Shown: positions 10,056 to 19,286 of the stretch, piece by piece
Numbering within the stretch: position 1 is the first letter of the stretch
Layout: each line of letters starts with the position of its first letter
Assembly (NCBI GenBank): GCA_039925965.1
Contig: JBDSXW010000094.1
Coordinates: 1-64,000 of the forward strand
Direction: 5' to 3'
Length of the DNA: 64,000 bases
Source: JAZKFT01 sp039925965
Lineage (GTDB): Bacteria; Bacteroidota; Bacteroidia; Chitinophagales; Chitinophagaceae
The notes under the pieces: model-generated
Database searches by the model: none
The model's input: the letters and a program-made list of their open reading frames with translations, nothing else
Told to the model about the DNA's origin: nothing
Translations under genes and position numbers: made by a program

Positions 10056-10457
10056 GTGCATATAAATATTTCCCCCGAGCTCGTTTTTAAAACAGCACGC
10101 AGTGGCGGCAACGGGGGGCAAAACGTAAATAAGGTAGAATCCATGGTAGAAGGGTATTGGGATATCGCCGCCAGCTTACTGGTAACCGAAGAACAGAAAG
10201 TGGTGCTTATTGAGAAGCTTGCCAACCGCATCAATAAAGATGGCCAGTTGCTGGTGAAAAGCCAGGTGCATCGTGGTCAGCTCGCAAATAAAGAAGAAGT
10301 TATCAAAAAATTCAACGACCTGGTGAAGAAGGCGTTGGAAAAAAAGAAAGCCAGGATCGCCAGCAAACCCTCAAAAGCAGCTAAAGAGCGGCGTATTGAA
10401 TCAAAGAAAAGAGCAGGTGAAAAGAAAGCGACGCGGGGTAGGGTGAGAGATTATTAA
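10056..10457 (+). CDS. arfB: alternative ribosome-rescue peptidyl-tRNA hydrolase
   Basis: Releases nascent chains from stalled ribosomes. It has the catalytic GGQ of class I release factors ('RSGGNGGQNVNKVES', GGQ at residues 20-22) in a 133-residue protein without a codon-recognition domain. A very basic C-terminal tail ('KPSKAAKERRIESKKR') inserts in the mRNA channel in characterised ArfB. The start is a GTG at 10056; the ATG at 10031 is out of frame. Confidence 0.92.
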   Translation: MHINISPELVFKTARSGGNGGQNVNKVESMVEGYWDIAASLLVTEEQKVVLIEKLANRINKDGQLLVKSQVHRGQLANKEEVIKKFNDLVKKALEKKKARIASKPSKAAKERRIESKKRAGEKKATRGRVRDY

Positions 10458-10489
10458 TTATTGAATTATTGATTATTAAAACTGTAGGC

Positions 10490-11257
10490 ATGTGGGGTTT
10501 GAAAACGAAGCTGATGGTATTGCAAGCCTTGCTGTTATTGGCTTTGGGCTCCCCGGCTCAAAAAAGTAAAAAGGAATCCCCGATTCTAAATAATATCACC
10601 ATTTCGTTTGAAAATAAAGTGGGCGGTCAATTGCTCGACATGGATTCGGTGTATCAAAATGCCTTCGGCGAGGCATTCACTGTAACCCAGTTTAAATACT
10701 ATATCAGCAATATTTCCTTTAATGATGCCGCCGGGAAAGAAGCAAAGATTCCAGACACATATTTTCTCATCAACCAACAGGATTCAGCCGGCAAATCCAT
10801 TACTATTTCTACGCCGCTCAGCGTTATTACCGGTATTAATTTTTTAATTGGGATTGATAGCATTAAGAATGTAAGCGGGGTCCAAACCGGGGTGCTGGAC
10901 CCGCTCAATGGTATGTTCTGGACCTGGAGCACTGGCTATATCATGGCGAAACTCGAGGCTGTTTCACCCGTTTCCAAAGCGCCACAAAGCCGGGTAACTT
11001 ACCATATCGGCGGTTTTACAGCACCCTATAATGCTGTGAAAAAAATTTCGCTGCCCCTGGGCTCGCTCCTGCAATTGCACCCTGCAAACATCAGCAGGAT
11101 CAGTATTAGCGCCGATATCAATAAATGGTTTAGCGGTGCCAGCGACATCAGGATTGCAGACCATAATTTTTGCATGAACCCGGGATCGCTGTCTAATGCA
11201 ATAGCTGCCAACTACGCGGCCATGTTTTCTATTCAATCAATAAGTTTATCCAAATAA
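10490..11257 (+). CDS. MbnP-like periplasmic protein, 255 aa
   Basis: Secreted protein of the MbnP family, known as the partner of the diheme enzyme MbnH. In a methanotroph MbnH converts a Trp of MbnP to kynurenine, and this enables copper binding. Marks visible here are a signal peptide (LMVLQALLLLALGSPAQ), the mid-domain 'GMFWTWSTGYIMAKLE' with two Trp, and the C-terminal 'IRIADHNFCMNPG' and 'NYAAMFSI'. ATG 10490 is preferred over an in-frame TTG at 10469. The stop overlaps the next start as TAATG, so the two genes are translationally coupled. No methanobactin genes are seen. Copper binding is inferred, not shown. Confidence 0.78.
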   Translation: MWGLKTKLMVLQALLLLALGSPAQKSKKESPILNNITISFENKVGGQLLDMDSVYQNAFGEAFTVTQFKYYISNISFNDAAGKEAKIPDTYFLINQQDSAGKSITISTPLSVITGINFLIGIDSIKNVSGVQTGVLDPLNGMFWTWSTGYIMAKLEAVSPVSKAPQSRVTYHIGGFTAPYNAVKKISLPLGSLLQLHPANISRISISADINKWFSGASDIRIADHNFCMNPGSLSNAIAANYAAMFSIQSISLSK

Positions 11258-12339
11258 TGCGCACGACACTTACCATAGCACTATTATTTACAGCTGTGGT
11301 GGCATTGTGTTCCTTCATCAAGCAAAAAGCCAAGCCCCGCAATCCCGGCACACCGGTAGCATTTGTGGTACCCAAAGGCTGGCCGGCCATTAAATACAAC
11401 CTGGATAGCAATGGCCTCACCAAAGAAGGGATCGCCCTCGGGCGCAGGTTGTTTTACGATGGGAGATTAAGTAAAGATGGTCAGTTTCCCTGCGCCAGCT
11501 GCCACCAGCCATTCGCTGCCATGGCCAATTTCGACCATAACCTCAGCCATGGTTTTGACAACCAGTTTACCACCCGCAACGCGCCCTCGCTGGCCAATCT
11601 GGCATGGCAAACAGCGTTTCATTGGGATGGCGGCATCAACCACCTCGATGCACAACCACTGGCACCCATTACCGCACCAAACGAAATGGCCGAAGACATC
11701 GGAACCTTGCTGGCAAAACTGAAAAAAGATTCATTGTACCCTTCCTTGTTCAGGGCGGCCTTTGGCAGCAAAATCATCAACACCCAACGCATGACCAGGG
11801 CGCTGAGCCAATTTCTGCTCACCATGGTAAGCGCTAACAGCAAGTATGATAAAGTGATGCGGGGTGAGGACAGCTTTATTCTTCCACAAAAGCTGGGTTA
11901 CGAAATTTTTAAGTTGAAATGCGCCGCCTGCCATCCAGAACCGTTTTTCACCGATTTCAGTTACCGCAACAACGGCCTTACCTTAGATCCGGTTCTAAAA
12001 GATTATGGCCGAATGCGTATCACCGGTAATTCCAGCGATTCGCTAAAATTCAAAGTACCCTCGCTGCGCAATGTGTACGTAACCTACCCATATATGCACG
12101 ATGGGCGGCTCACCGGCCTTTACGATGTATTGGAACATTACAATAAGAAAATGGTCGTGGGACCCACCACCGACAGTTTGTTACAAAATAAAATACCCCT
12201 TTCCAATTTTGAAAAGGGGCAATTAGTTGCGTTTTTAGTAGCGCTCACCGATACCTCATTTACTAAAGATCCACGGTTCAGCCAGCCTCCGGGCGTTCCT
12301 TCATCACTGTTTTGTGCGCCTGGCCATCATCTGCGCTAA
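11257..12339 (+). CDS. MbnH/MauG-like diheme cytochrome c peroxidase, 360 aa
   Basis: Periplasmic diheme enzyme of the bacterial cytochrome c peroxidase/MauG group. After an N-terminal membrane or signal segment there are two heme c sites, CASCH (Cys79-His83) and CAACH (Cys222-His226), plus 'PSLRNVYVTYPYMHDGRL' in the second domain. Its start overlaps the stop of the MbnP-like gene, the arrangement expected for an MbnP/MbnH cassette. The last codons (SSLFCAPGHHLR) run 36 bp into the 3' end of the convergent gene at 12304, so the tail may be a read-through of an older, shorter protein. Confidence 0.85.
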   Translation: MRTTLTIALLFTAVVALCSFIKQKAKPRNPGTPVAFVVPKGWPAIKYNLDSNGLTKEGIALGRRLFYDGRLSKDGQFPCASCHQPFAAMANFDHNLSHGFDNQFTTRNAPSLANLAWQTAFHWDGGINHLDAQPLAPITAPNEMAEDIGTLLAKLKKDSLYPSLFRAAFGSKIINTQRMTRALSQFLLTMVSANSKYDKVMRGEDSFILPQKLGYEIFKLKCAACHPEPFFTDFSYRNNGLTLDPVLKDYGRMRITGNSSDSLKFKVPSLRNVYVTYPYMHDGRLTGLYDVLEHYNKKMVVGPTTDSLLQNKIPLSNFEKGQLVAFLVALTDTSFTKDPRFSQPPGVPSSLFCAPGHHLR

Positions 12340-12948
12340 GGCGTCTCTTTGCTTTTGAGCTTCGGCGGTTTGCTCCTGTTGTTTTTTGGTATTGTCTACG
12401 ATATCTTCCTGGAGTTTCTTCAGTTTCTTTTGCATATCGTCGCCATCGTCAACCAGGTTCTTATATTTTTTTTCGGCCTTTTTCACTTCATCCTCCTGGT
12501 TCTTAATTTCCATTTCAAGGCTGTAGTCCTGGGTATTGCTAACCAGCGAGTTTAAAAAATTGCTGGCACCTGCACTCATATCCGCTACGCTCATGGGTGT
12601 GGTGGAATTGGCTGTAACGCCCACAGGGCTTACAATCATGTACACTACACTGGCATCTTTTTCTTTACGGCTTTTCTTTTCCACTTTTATCAGTGCGTCG
12701 ATGGGTGAACCGCTTATTTCGGGTATCACGACATTGCGGTATTCGTAAAAGCCCTTCTTTTGTTTGGAGCTGATGCCCATTGTTTTAAACCTTTCCTTAA
12801 TAGCATCTTCGGTCACATCCGGGCCATACGGCAGCTCAATAATATAACATGGCACCTGCATTTTATCGTACTCAACAGTGCCCTGGTAGGCCTGGGCCTT
12901 TACCTGCGAAGCACTAAGAATCAGAATGGCAAATAGTAATTTTTTCAT
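12304..12948 (-). CDS. hypothetical secreted coiled-coil protein, 214 aa
   Basis: Not a family I can name. It has a clear signal peptide (MKKLLFAILILSASQVKAQA). The globular part spans about residues 20-130. A long charged alpha-helical tail (about 140-214, rich in Lys, Glu, Gln and Asp) is likely a coiled coil ('KKLKKLQEDIVDNTKKQQEQ'). It is probably periplasmic. The gene is convergent with the diheme peroxidase gene and overlaps its 3' end by 36 bp. Confidence 0.7.
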   Translation of the reverse strand: MKKLLFAILILSASQVKAQAYQGTVEYDKMQVPCYIIELPYGPDVTEDAIKERFKTMGISSKQKKGFYEYRNVVIPEISGSPIDALIKVEKKSRKEKDASVVYMIVSPVGVTANSTTPMSVADMSAGASNFLNSLVSNTQDYSLEMEIKNQEDEVKKAEKKYKNLVDDGDDMQKKLKKLQEDIVDNTKKQQEQTAEAQKQRDALAQMMARRTKQ

Positions 12949-13058
12949 GAGAGCATTATTTTAGTTAGATAAAAATAAGTCAAAAAGAGAATGTACGGAG
13001 AAATGAAAATTGCTGGCAGGGCGGCTTTGATTATTTTTGCCGCTTAACGCAGTAAACA

Positions 13059-14555
13059 TTGGGAAGTGTAAAAAAGTTGGCGGGGCAAACGATGTGGTAT
13101 GGACTTAGTTCCATTGCTGCAAGATTTATCAATTACCTGCTTACCCCCTATCTCACTTATAGCTCTCACATAGGTGTATCGGATTATGGAAAGCTCGGCA
13201 TCATCTATGCCGCTATCCCGATTTTAAATATCCTCTTTACCTACGGTTTTGAAACTGCCTATTTCCGATTTTCAGCAAAGCCGGAAAATAAAAATTCGAT
13301 CTATAGCACTTCTGCGCTTTCGATCATTTTTTCATCAATCATTTTCAGTTGCCTTTTATGGACGGTTCACCCTTCGTTGGGTAAGGTCATTGGCCTGGCA
13401 GATATTCCCTACCTGATACAGATCAGCATCCTCATCGTTGCCATTGATGCTTTTTGTGCCATTCCCTTTGCCCGGCTAAGGCAGGAAAACAGGCCCCGCA
13501 AATATGCGTTCCTTAAAATCGGAGGCATCCTGGTCAACATCTTTTTTACCTGGTTTTTTATCGGTTATTGTCCTGGTCAAAAAGCCAATAGCTGGGTCTC
13601 CGGCTTTTATAACCCGGCCATTAACGTGGTTGTGTATATTCTGATGGCTAACCTGCTACAGAATATTTTCACTTTCCTGCTACTGGCATCGGAATTCAAG
13701 TCAATCCGTTTCAAATTCAACACCAGGCTTTGGAAGCAAATGGTGCTCTATTCCTTACCGCTGATTTTGGTAGGGATGGGTGGTATGGTCAACGAAACAT
13801 TTGACCGGCTGATGCTTCGCTGGTGGTTGCCGGGCTCGCCCGATTTCCGCGACAGCCAGGTGGGCATTTACAATGCCTGCTACAAGTTGTCGATCCTGAT
13901 CACATTATTTATCCAGGCTTTTAAAATGGGGGCGGAGCCCTTCTTTTTCAAGCAGGCCGAAGGCGCTAATCCACAACGTACCTATGCCCGTGTCATGAAG
14001 TTTTTCGTAATCATTATCAGCGTTATGTTCCTGGTTGTGGTGTTGTTTCTTCCTTTATGGCAACTTATCATTGGGCCTAAATACCGGGTGGGGCTTGGGG
14101 TGGTACCCATACTATTGCTGGCCAATATGTTCCTGGGCATTTATTATAACCTCAGCATCTGGTTTAAGCTTAGCAACAAAACGATGGCAGGCGCCTATAT
14201 TACGCTTGCCGGAAGCGCCATCACCTTCCTGATCAACTTTACCCTGATACCTCATTTCGGTTATATGGCCTGTGCATGGGCTACCTTTTTTTGCTACGGC
14301 AGTATGATGGTTTTCAGTTTTGTACTGGGGCAGAAAGCCTACCGGGTTCCGTATGCCTGGAAAAAATTAGTTGCCTTTATGGCAATCGCAGTCATGCTGT
14401 TTTTCATACATAAGGGCCTGACTAGTTTAACGGGTAATCTCGTATTCAATGTTGCCACCGGCCTGGTGCTTATTTCGGCCTACTGCCTGTTTATCCTAAA
14501 AGTTGAGAAACAAGAGTTTCAAAAACTACCGGTCATCGGGAAGTTTTTAAAATGA
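13059..14555 (+). CDS. Wzx-like polysaccharide flippase (MOP superfamily), 498 aa
   Basis: Multi-pass inner-membrane transporter expected to flip lipid-linked sugars. About 12-14 hydrophobic segments are visible. The N-terminus 'KKLAGQTMWYGLSSIAARF' and 'DYGKLGIIYA' are typical of the oligosaccharide flippase family, as is the length. The start is probably the TTG at 13059, since the conserved 'KKLAGQT' lies upstream of the first ATG (13092). No glycosyltransferases are adjacent, so the substrate is unknown. Confidence 0.85.
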   Translation: MGSVKKLAGQTMWYGLSSIAARFINYLLTPYLTYSSHIGVSDYGKLGIIYAAIPILNILFTYGFETAYFRFSAKPENKNSIYSTSALSIIFSSIIFSCLLWTVHPSLGKVIGLADIPYLIQISILIVAIDAFCAIPFARLRQENRPRKYAFLKIGGILVNIFFTWFFIGYCPGQKANSWVSGFYNPAINVVVYILMANLLQNIFTFLLLASEFKSIRFKFNTRLWKQMVLYSLPLILVGMGGMVNETFDRLMLRWWLPGSPDFRDSQVGIYNACYKLSILITLFIQAFKMGAEPFFFKQAEGANPQRTYARVMKFFVIIISVMFLVVVLFLPLWQLIIGPKYRVGLGVVPILLLANMFLGIYYNLSIWFKLSNKTMAGAYITLAGSAITFLINFTLIPHFGYMACAWATFFCYGSMMVFSFVLGQKAYRVPYAWKKLVAFMAIAVMLFFIHKGLTSLTGNLVFNVATGLVLISAYCLFILKVEKQEFQKLPVIGKFLK

Positions 14556-14630
14556 TAAGAATCCGGTTAATACCACTGGGTTGCAGTCTTATGGCCCGCG
14601 AAAGAATTGTGTTGTGGCTGCCTTAATTAT

Positions 14631-15251
14631 TTACCCCTGATTATCCGTGGCAAGATTTTTCCGTTTTATAAACATCATAATAATTCCTGCCAGAAACATG
14701 GAGCAGGCGCCCAATAGAATTATATACTTAGTTTCTCCTGCAAAAAAATGGGCGTTGATATACCTCAATAAAAATGCTGCAGATACCTGCGGGATCACAA
14801 TCGAAAAATTAAAGATTGTAAAATAGGTAGTCATTTTATGTTCTGGCGCAATATCGCTGACGATGCTATACGGTGTATTGGAGATGCTGCTCCAGGCAAT
14901 TCCGATGAAGGCAAAAGGCACCAGCAACAAGTATTTATTTGCAACAAAGCCCATCAGCATAAATCCGATACTTCCTATAAGTAAAGCTGCGGCGTGTAAT
15001 CGTTCTTTAGAAATATACCGCAGCAATGCTGGAATAAAAAAAGCTACGAAGGCAGCCAATGTAGCATAAAATGCAAAACATATCCCTACCCAACTAATGC
15101 CATTTTCGAAGGCGTCGCTTTCCGCATCGGTACTGTGAAAAATATAACGTGTAATTACCGGGGTGGCGTAAATCCACAATGCGAATAGTGCCAGCCAGGT
15201 AAAGAACTGAACGATGAAAAGCGGAAATAAATTTTTTAGGATGCGTATCAC
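14631..15251 (-). pseudogene. C-terminal half of an SLC45/GPH-type sugar MFS transporter
   Basis: The 206 residues hold about six membrane helices. They start with 'LFIVQFFTWLALFALWIYA', which in SLC45-type sugar transporters is helix 7 of 12, and end in the normal C-terminal charged tail. Full proteins are about twice as long. The first half is absent: upstream of the GTG at 15251 there is no matching reading frame. A half-transporter is unlikely to work, so I call it a truncated relict. A functional six-helix protein cannot be excluded. Confidence 0.7.
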
Positions 15252-15410
15252 AACATTAAATGTAGGCTGTTTTTATGCTGTAAACTTTGGAAGGCGGGCA
15301 AAGAAAATCAATCACCGCATCACCAGGTATCAGTCGGGTGAAATGTCAACAAGCTGGTGGAGGAGGTGATACCTGGATGGCAAGCGAAAATCGAAGCCCC
15401 CCTTACAAAT

Positions 15411-15446
15411 AAAAATCCTCCCTGCAAAACAGGAAGGATTCTTTTT
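15411..15446 (-). terminator. bidirectional intrinsic terminator
   Basis: AATCCTCCCTG (15414-15424) pairs with CAGGAAGGATT (15430-15440), one internal mismatch, five-base loop. There is a T run on either strand, so it can stop the minus-strand gene ending at 15466. Confidence 0.75.
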
Positions 15447-15465
15447 ATGCGCCATTTTATGACTA

Positions 15466-18400
15466 TTAAAAATCTACCCCCAAGGAGAAATACCACATCG
15501 GTTTGCCTTTAAAGAACACATTCATTTCCCAGGCGGCGTCTACTTTTACGAAATAGCCGAGCAGCGTACTGCGGGCACCAAAACCGTAGCCTCCCGCAAA
15601 AGGTCCGATACCACCCGCTTTCTGGCGGACCGTTACTGGTGACTGCTGAAAAATGGAGGTTGGCCTTGAAAGTTTGTTGTACTTACCGTTCCAGGCCGTA
15701 CCCAGATCGATAAACTGTACCAGCTGGAAATTACGCAGCAGCGCATTATTGATCGGTCTGTTGATAAATGTGGGTATCACCGGTAGACGCACTTCACTGT
15801 TGATGACAAAATCATTATTTCCGTTGGCTACATTTTGCTTAAACCCACGCAGGTTCACGGCCAGCGTTTGATAAATATAACTCTGGTCTGCGGCCGGCTT
15901 GTTGGCATCGTTAAATTTCGGACTCAACCAACCATCCGTTCCGCCCAGGTAATAAATCAGTTTTTGATTACCCCAGCTCACATCAGCGGCCGCTCTTACC
16001 GCCCAGATCAGGTTGCGATAGATAGGATAGTAATGGCGGGCATCAAATCCGAAGTTGAAAGTAAACTGGCGTTTTTTGCCTGTCTCTTTGGTCACTTCGG
16101 CAATGGCTTCCATGTAAGCTTTGTACCGCAGGCCATGCCAGATATTCTGGGAAGGATTGATGGTATTATCATACACATACTCCGCCTTGGTCAATAAGAA
16201 TTTGCTTTCCTGGGTGGGCAGGTTCAAACTGAAACGGTCGCTTGCCTGGGCTACAAACTTATCACTACGGTAGGCCGCAGACACCCTCACACTCCGCACG
16301 ATATCTAACGGGTAGGCAACATTGGCCTGGTAAATATTGGTGAACAGTTTAGCTGCATAAGTAGGTACGCCATTAAGCGTAACAGAGTAATTGCTACTGG
16401 CACCGTGATAGTAGGTGGCACCCCAATCCACCCGTTTTCTGAAATTTTCAAACGACATGTAATACTGGTTATCCTTCAGGTTGATCCCCGGCTGGATGCC
16501 GCCGCTAAAGCGATAGTCTTCCATTACATCGCTAATGGTAGCATTAAAGCCAAAATTGAGGTTGTTGCCATTATTCAACCGGATCGGGCCTGAGCCACCC
16601 CCGTAAGGCTGGTACTTACCTGTCAGAATTGTATTGGAAATTCCGGCAAGCACCTGGTCCATGCTATATTTCACCCGGTACTTGTAGAGCTTAGCTTTGC
16701 CCAACTGGGTTTCGGGGCTCCGCTCCATGGCATCCTGAAGTTTGCGGGCCATAGCAGCGCTGTCGGGCTTTTCGTTTTCAAACTCTGTCTGAAAAAAGCT
16801 ATCAGTTTTCGTGGTGTCCCGCGCCTTCTGGTTCATTGTTTCCTTACCCATCGAAGCCTTTCGTTCGGCGATCATGGCTTTTACATAAGGCGTTGGCCTT
16901 GCTGTTACATTGCGGTTTCTCAGGGCAACACTATCGATCTTCAAACGGTACAAAAATTTATAATCTCCCTGCCGGGTCACTTCACTCACCTGGCCTGTTT
17001 CGCCACCGGTACGGGTTTCGGCGATGCTGCTCTGGTAATTGGTGATGGGAAATGTATAGGTGGAGTCTTTAGTAATGGCGATATACCCAATGCTATCCGG
17101 CTCGCTGCGGCCCCATACTTTTAATGTGCTGTCGAGTTCAGCTAATGGCGGGTTGCGCAAAATTTCATCCCCGATAATAACGAGGGTGTCGAGGCCTTCA
17201 GCCTTGGTGGTAAAATAGCCTGCATAACGGTTACCGATGCCGCTTTCATCACTTACAAACGTGAAGTGGTTCATATTGTACTGGCTTGGGTAACGGGCAT
17301 TACCATAATTCAATTTGGTAAGCTGGGTGATCTGCCTGAACCCGCCCTTTTTAATTGCGTCGATCAGGAACACATTGTACTTGTTCTTACTGGGGATAGA
17401 CGTGTCGCCACCTTTATCCTCCGGGTTGGGCCGGTTGCTGGAAAAAATAATGCCATACTTATTGGGGAAAGAAACGAAAGCCCCGTCCACATCATCCCAT
17501 ACATCGTCGGTCAACTGGTCAACCGTTTGCTTATCGATTTTGTAAATGAACAGGTCGGTATGGCCATTTTTCACCGCACTAAACACAAGGGTGTTGGCAT
17601 CGAGCATATACTGCATATCCTGCACTTGTTCAAAGAAAGGCGTGAGGTCCTGCTTAACGCGGTTGGTCCGGTTTACAATATCATATACCTGCAGCCACAC
17701 TTTGTCATTTTCCCAGTATACATATGCCAGCCGGCTTCCTTTGCCATCCCAGGCCATGATCGGGTAGTTTGGGTTTTTCTGATGTTTGTACACCCGCACG
17801 CCATTGCCCAATAACACTTTACGATTTACATAGTTTTCCACCAGCACCACATTGTACCGGCCTTTGTTGTATTCAGCCACGGCCCAGGTGTAGAGCTTTT
17901 TATTGGGGTTGGGGGCAAAACGGTAAAAGTCTTTATTGTTATCTACTTCTTCAGTAACGGCGATGGTACCTTTTGGATAGATGCGGCGGCCTTTCAGGTC
18001 TTTGTAGTAGAGATCGCTTTCGTAGGCCATAAAATCCTTGAGCACATCTTTAAATTTCTTTTTGCAGATGCGCTGCGATGCAGAATTCAAATTCTTGTAA
18101 AGGATGGCCAGGTACATGAAGTACGTAACATTTTCTTTTTTGTACTTCGTCGCCATATAGTACCAAAACGCATGCCCGGCGATATCTTCTCTTTCGAAGG
18201 CAAACTGGTAAAAGTTATTGTAGCGGCCGCTCAGTAAGGCGCTGCGAAGTTCATCGTCCATATGCTGGTTCCAATTGTCGGCAGCATAAGAGATATAGCC
18301 ATCGGTAAGCCATTTGGGCAAATCCAGCAGGGCCGCATTGCCGGCGAATTCGCCGATATTATCACCAAACAAGCGGGTATCGAACAGCACTTTGGCAAGG

Positions 18401-18843
18401 CCTTCCCTGATCTGTCTCTTCAGGTCTTCGTGGTTACCATTAAAATACAATACCATTTTGTTACCAACCAGCCTGGTTTGTCCGCCTACATCCTGCACAT
18501 CATTTCCCAGCCCTATATTGGTTGCCTGCACATCATCGTAACTGTTGTACAAAATGATGTTGCAACGTGGTCCCAGGCTGATTTCTGTAAAAGCTTCCAT
18601 GGCTGGCAGTTCTTCTTCGGCCACCTGAAGCACATACTTTGCCAGTTCCAGACCATTCTGGGTAAAATGGACATTGAAGTTTTCGGTTTGGTAAAACCGC
18701 CAGTTAAATTTGTGGTACTGGATGCGGTTCTTGCCAAACTTTACAGCATTTACCTGAGCTTCTGAAACATTAATAAATAAGGCTGTCGGCAAAAGGGCTA
18801 CTGCAAAAAGGGCAACCGTCCTGATCATTTTACTACTATTCAT
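15466..18843 (-). CDS. pseudo-peptidase / beta-propeller / Omp85-like barrel protein, 1125 aa
   Basis: Large outer-membrane protein with three parts. Residues about 45-220 resemble a peptidase-MA-like gluzincin ('FYQTENFNVHFTQ', 'LPKWLTDGYISYAADNW'), but the expected HExxH is replaced by 'REGLA', so it is probably inactive. Residues about 300-620 look like WD40/PD40-type propeller blades ('IMAWDGKGSRLAYVYW', 'IIFSSNRPNPED'). The last 350 or so residues form a BamA/TamA-like beta barrel ending in 'WYFSLGVDF'. ATG 18843 precedes the signal peptide; an in-frame ATG at 18891 is less likely. The protein type is common in Bacteroidota, but its function is unknown to me. It may link periplasmic and outer-membrane steps. 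Confidence 0.7.
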   Translation of the reverse strand: MNSSKMIRTVALFAVALLPTALFINVSEAQVNAVKFGKNRIQYHKFNWRFYQTENFNVHFTQNGLELAKYVLQVAEEELPAMEAFTEISLGPRCNIILYNSYDDVQATNIGLGNDVQDVGGQTRLVGNKMVLYFNGNHEDLKRQIREGLAKVLFDTRLFGDNIGEFAGNAALLDLPKWLTDGYISYAADNWNQHMDDELRSALLSGRYNNFYQFAFEREDIAGHAFWYYMATKYKKENVTYFMYLAILYKNLNSASQRICKKKFKDVLKDFMAYESDLYYKDLKGRRIYPKGTIAVTEEVDNNKDFYRFAPNPNKKLYTWAVAEYNKGRYNVVLVENYVNRKVLLGNGVRVYKHQKNPNYPIMAWDGKGSRLAYVYWENDKVWLQVYDIVNRTNRVKQDLTPFFEQVQDMQYMLDANTLVFSAVKNGHTDLFIYKIDKQTVDQLTDDVWDDVDGAFVSFPNKYGIIFSSNRPNPEDKGGDTSIPSKNKYNVFLIDAIKKGGFRQITQLTKLNYGNARYPSQYNMNHFTFVSDESGIGNRYAGYFTTKAEGLDTLVIIGDEILRNPPLAELDSTLKVWGRSEPDSIGYIAITKDSTYTFPITNYQSSIAETRTGGETGQVSEVTRQGDYKFLYRLKIDSVALRNRNVTARPTPYVKAMIAERKASMGKETMNQKARDTTKTDSFFQTEFENEKPDSAAMARKLQDAMERSPETQLGKAKLYKYRVKYSMDQVLAGISNTILTGKYQPYGGGSGPIRLNNGNNLNFGFNATISDVMEDYRFSGGIQPGINLKDNQYYMSFENFRKRVDWGATYYHGASSNYSVTLNGVPTYAAKLFTNIYQANVAYPLDIVRSVRVSAAYRSDKFVAQASDRFSLNLPTQESKFLLTKAEYVYDNTINPSQNIWHGLRYKAYMEAIAEVTKETGKKRQFTFNFGFDARHYYPIYRNLIWAVRAAADVSWGNQKLIYYLGGTDGWLSPKFNDANKPAADQSYIYQTLAVNLRGFKQNVANGNNDFVINSEVRLPVIPTFINRPINNALLRNFQLVQFIDLGTAWNGKYNKLSRPTSIFQQSPVTVRQKAGGIGPFAGGYGFGARSTLLGYFVKVDAAWEMNVFFKGKPMWYFSLGVDF

Positions 18844-18949
18844 ATTATAACTCACATTTTTATTCTTCAATTCTAAAGTTGGGTGCTGCAAATTCGTGCT
18901 TATTCTTACAAATAATGCATTTAAAATTAGGCGTTTCTGGTTAAACCAA

Positions 18950-19284
18950 GATACAAGATATAAGGTTCAAGCATCAATGTTCAAGCTTCAAGAATCAAAA
19001 ATCAAAAATCAAAAATTTAAGGTTCGGGGTACAAGGATCAGAATTACGGCTTATAACCAAGGGTAAAATCAACAAAAATTCCGCGGTCATTGTTGAATTG
19101 AATAGATATTTGACACGCCAAAACCAATTCAGCAACCTGGAAAAATACGATAAACCAATTTCTTTAATATCATCGCCTGACCCTTGAAGCTTAATTTAAA
19201 CTTCTTGATCCATGTATCCTGAACCCTGAACTTAACTTGAATTATCCCATGAACCTTGATCCCTGTATCTTGAACTTTTTATTA
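18950..19284. repeat. inverted word-repeat block between divergent genes
   Basis: The left arm (about 18952-19045) has many copies of words like GGTTCAAGC, TTCAAGAATC and ATCAAAAATC. The right arm (about 19183-19280) has the complements: CTTGATCC, TGTATCCTGAACC, CTTGAACTT. Read toward each flanking gene, both arms present the same strand (TTGAACCTTGATCCTTGTATC-like). The right arm ends 10 nt before the ATG at 19287. The central 140 nt have no feature I recognise. Confidence 0.65.
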
Positions 19285-19286
19285 CC

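Noticed and set aside
10490..12339. Methanobactin biosynthesis locus
   Set aside because: Only the P/H-like pair is present; there is no precursor peptide or MbnB/MbnC-type gene.
18950..19284. Possible CRISPR array from repeated words
   Set aside because: Repeat words are short, degenerate and without regular spacers, and no cas genes are present.
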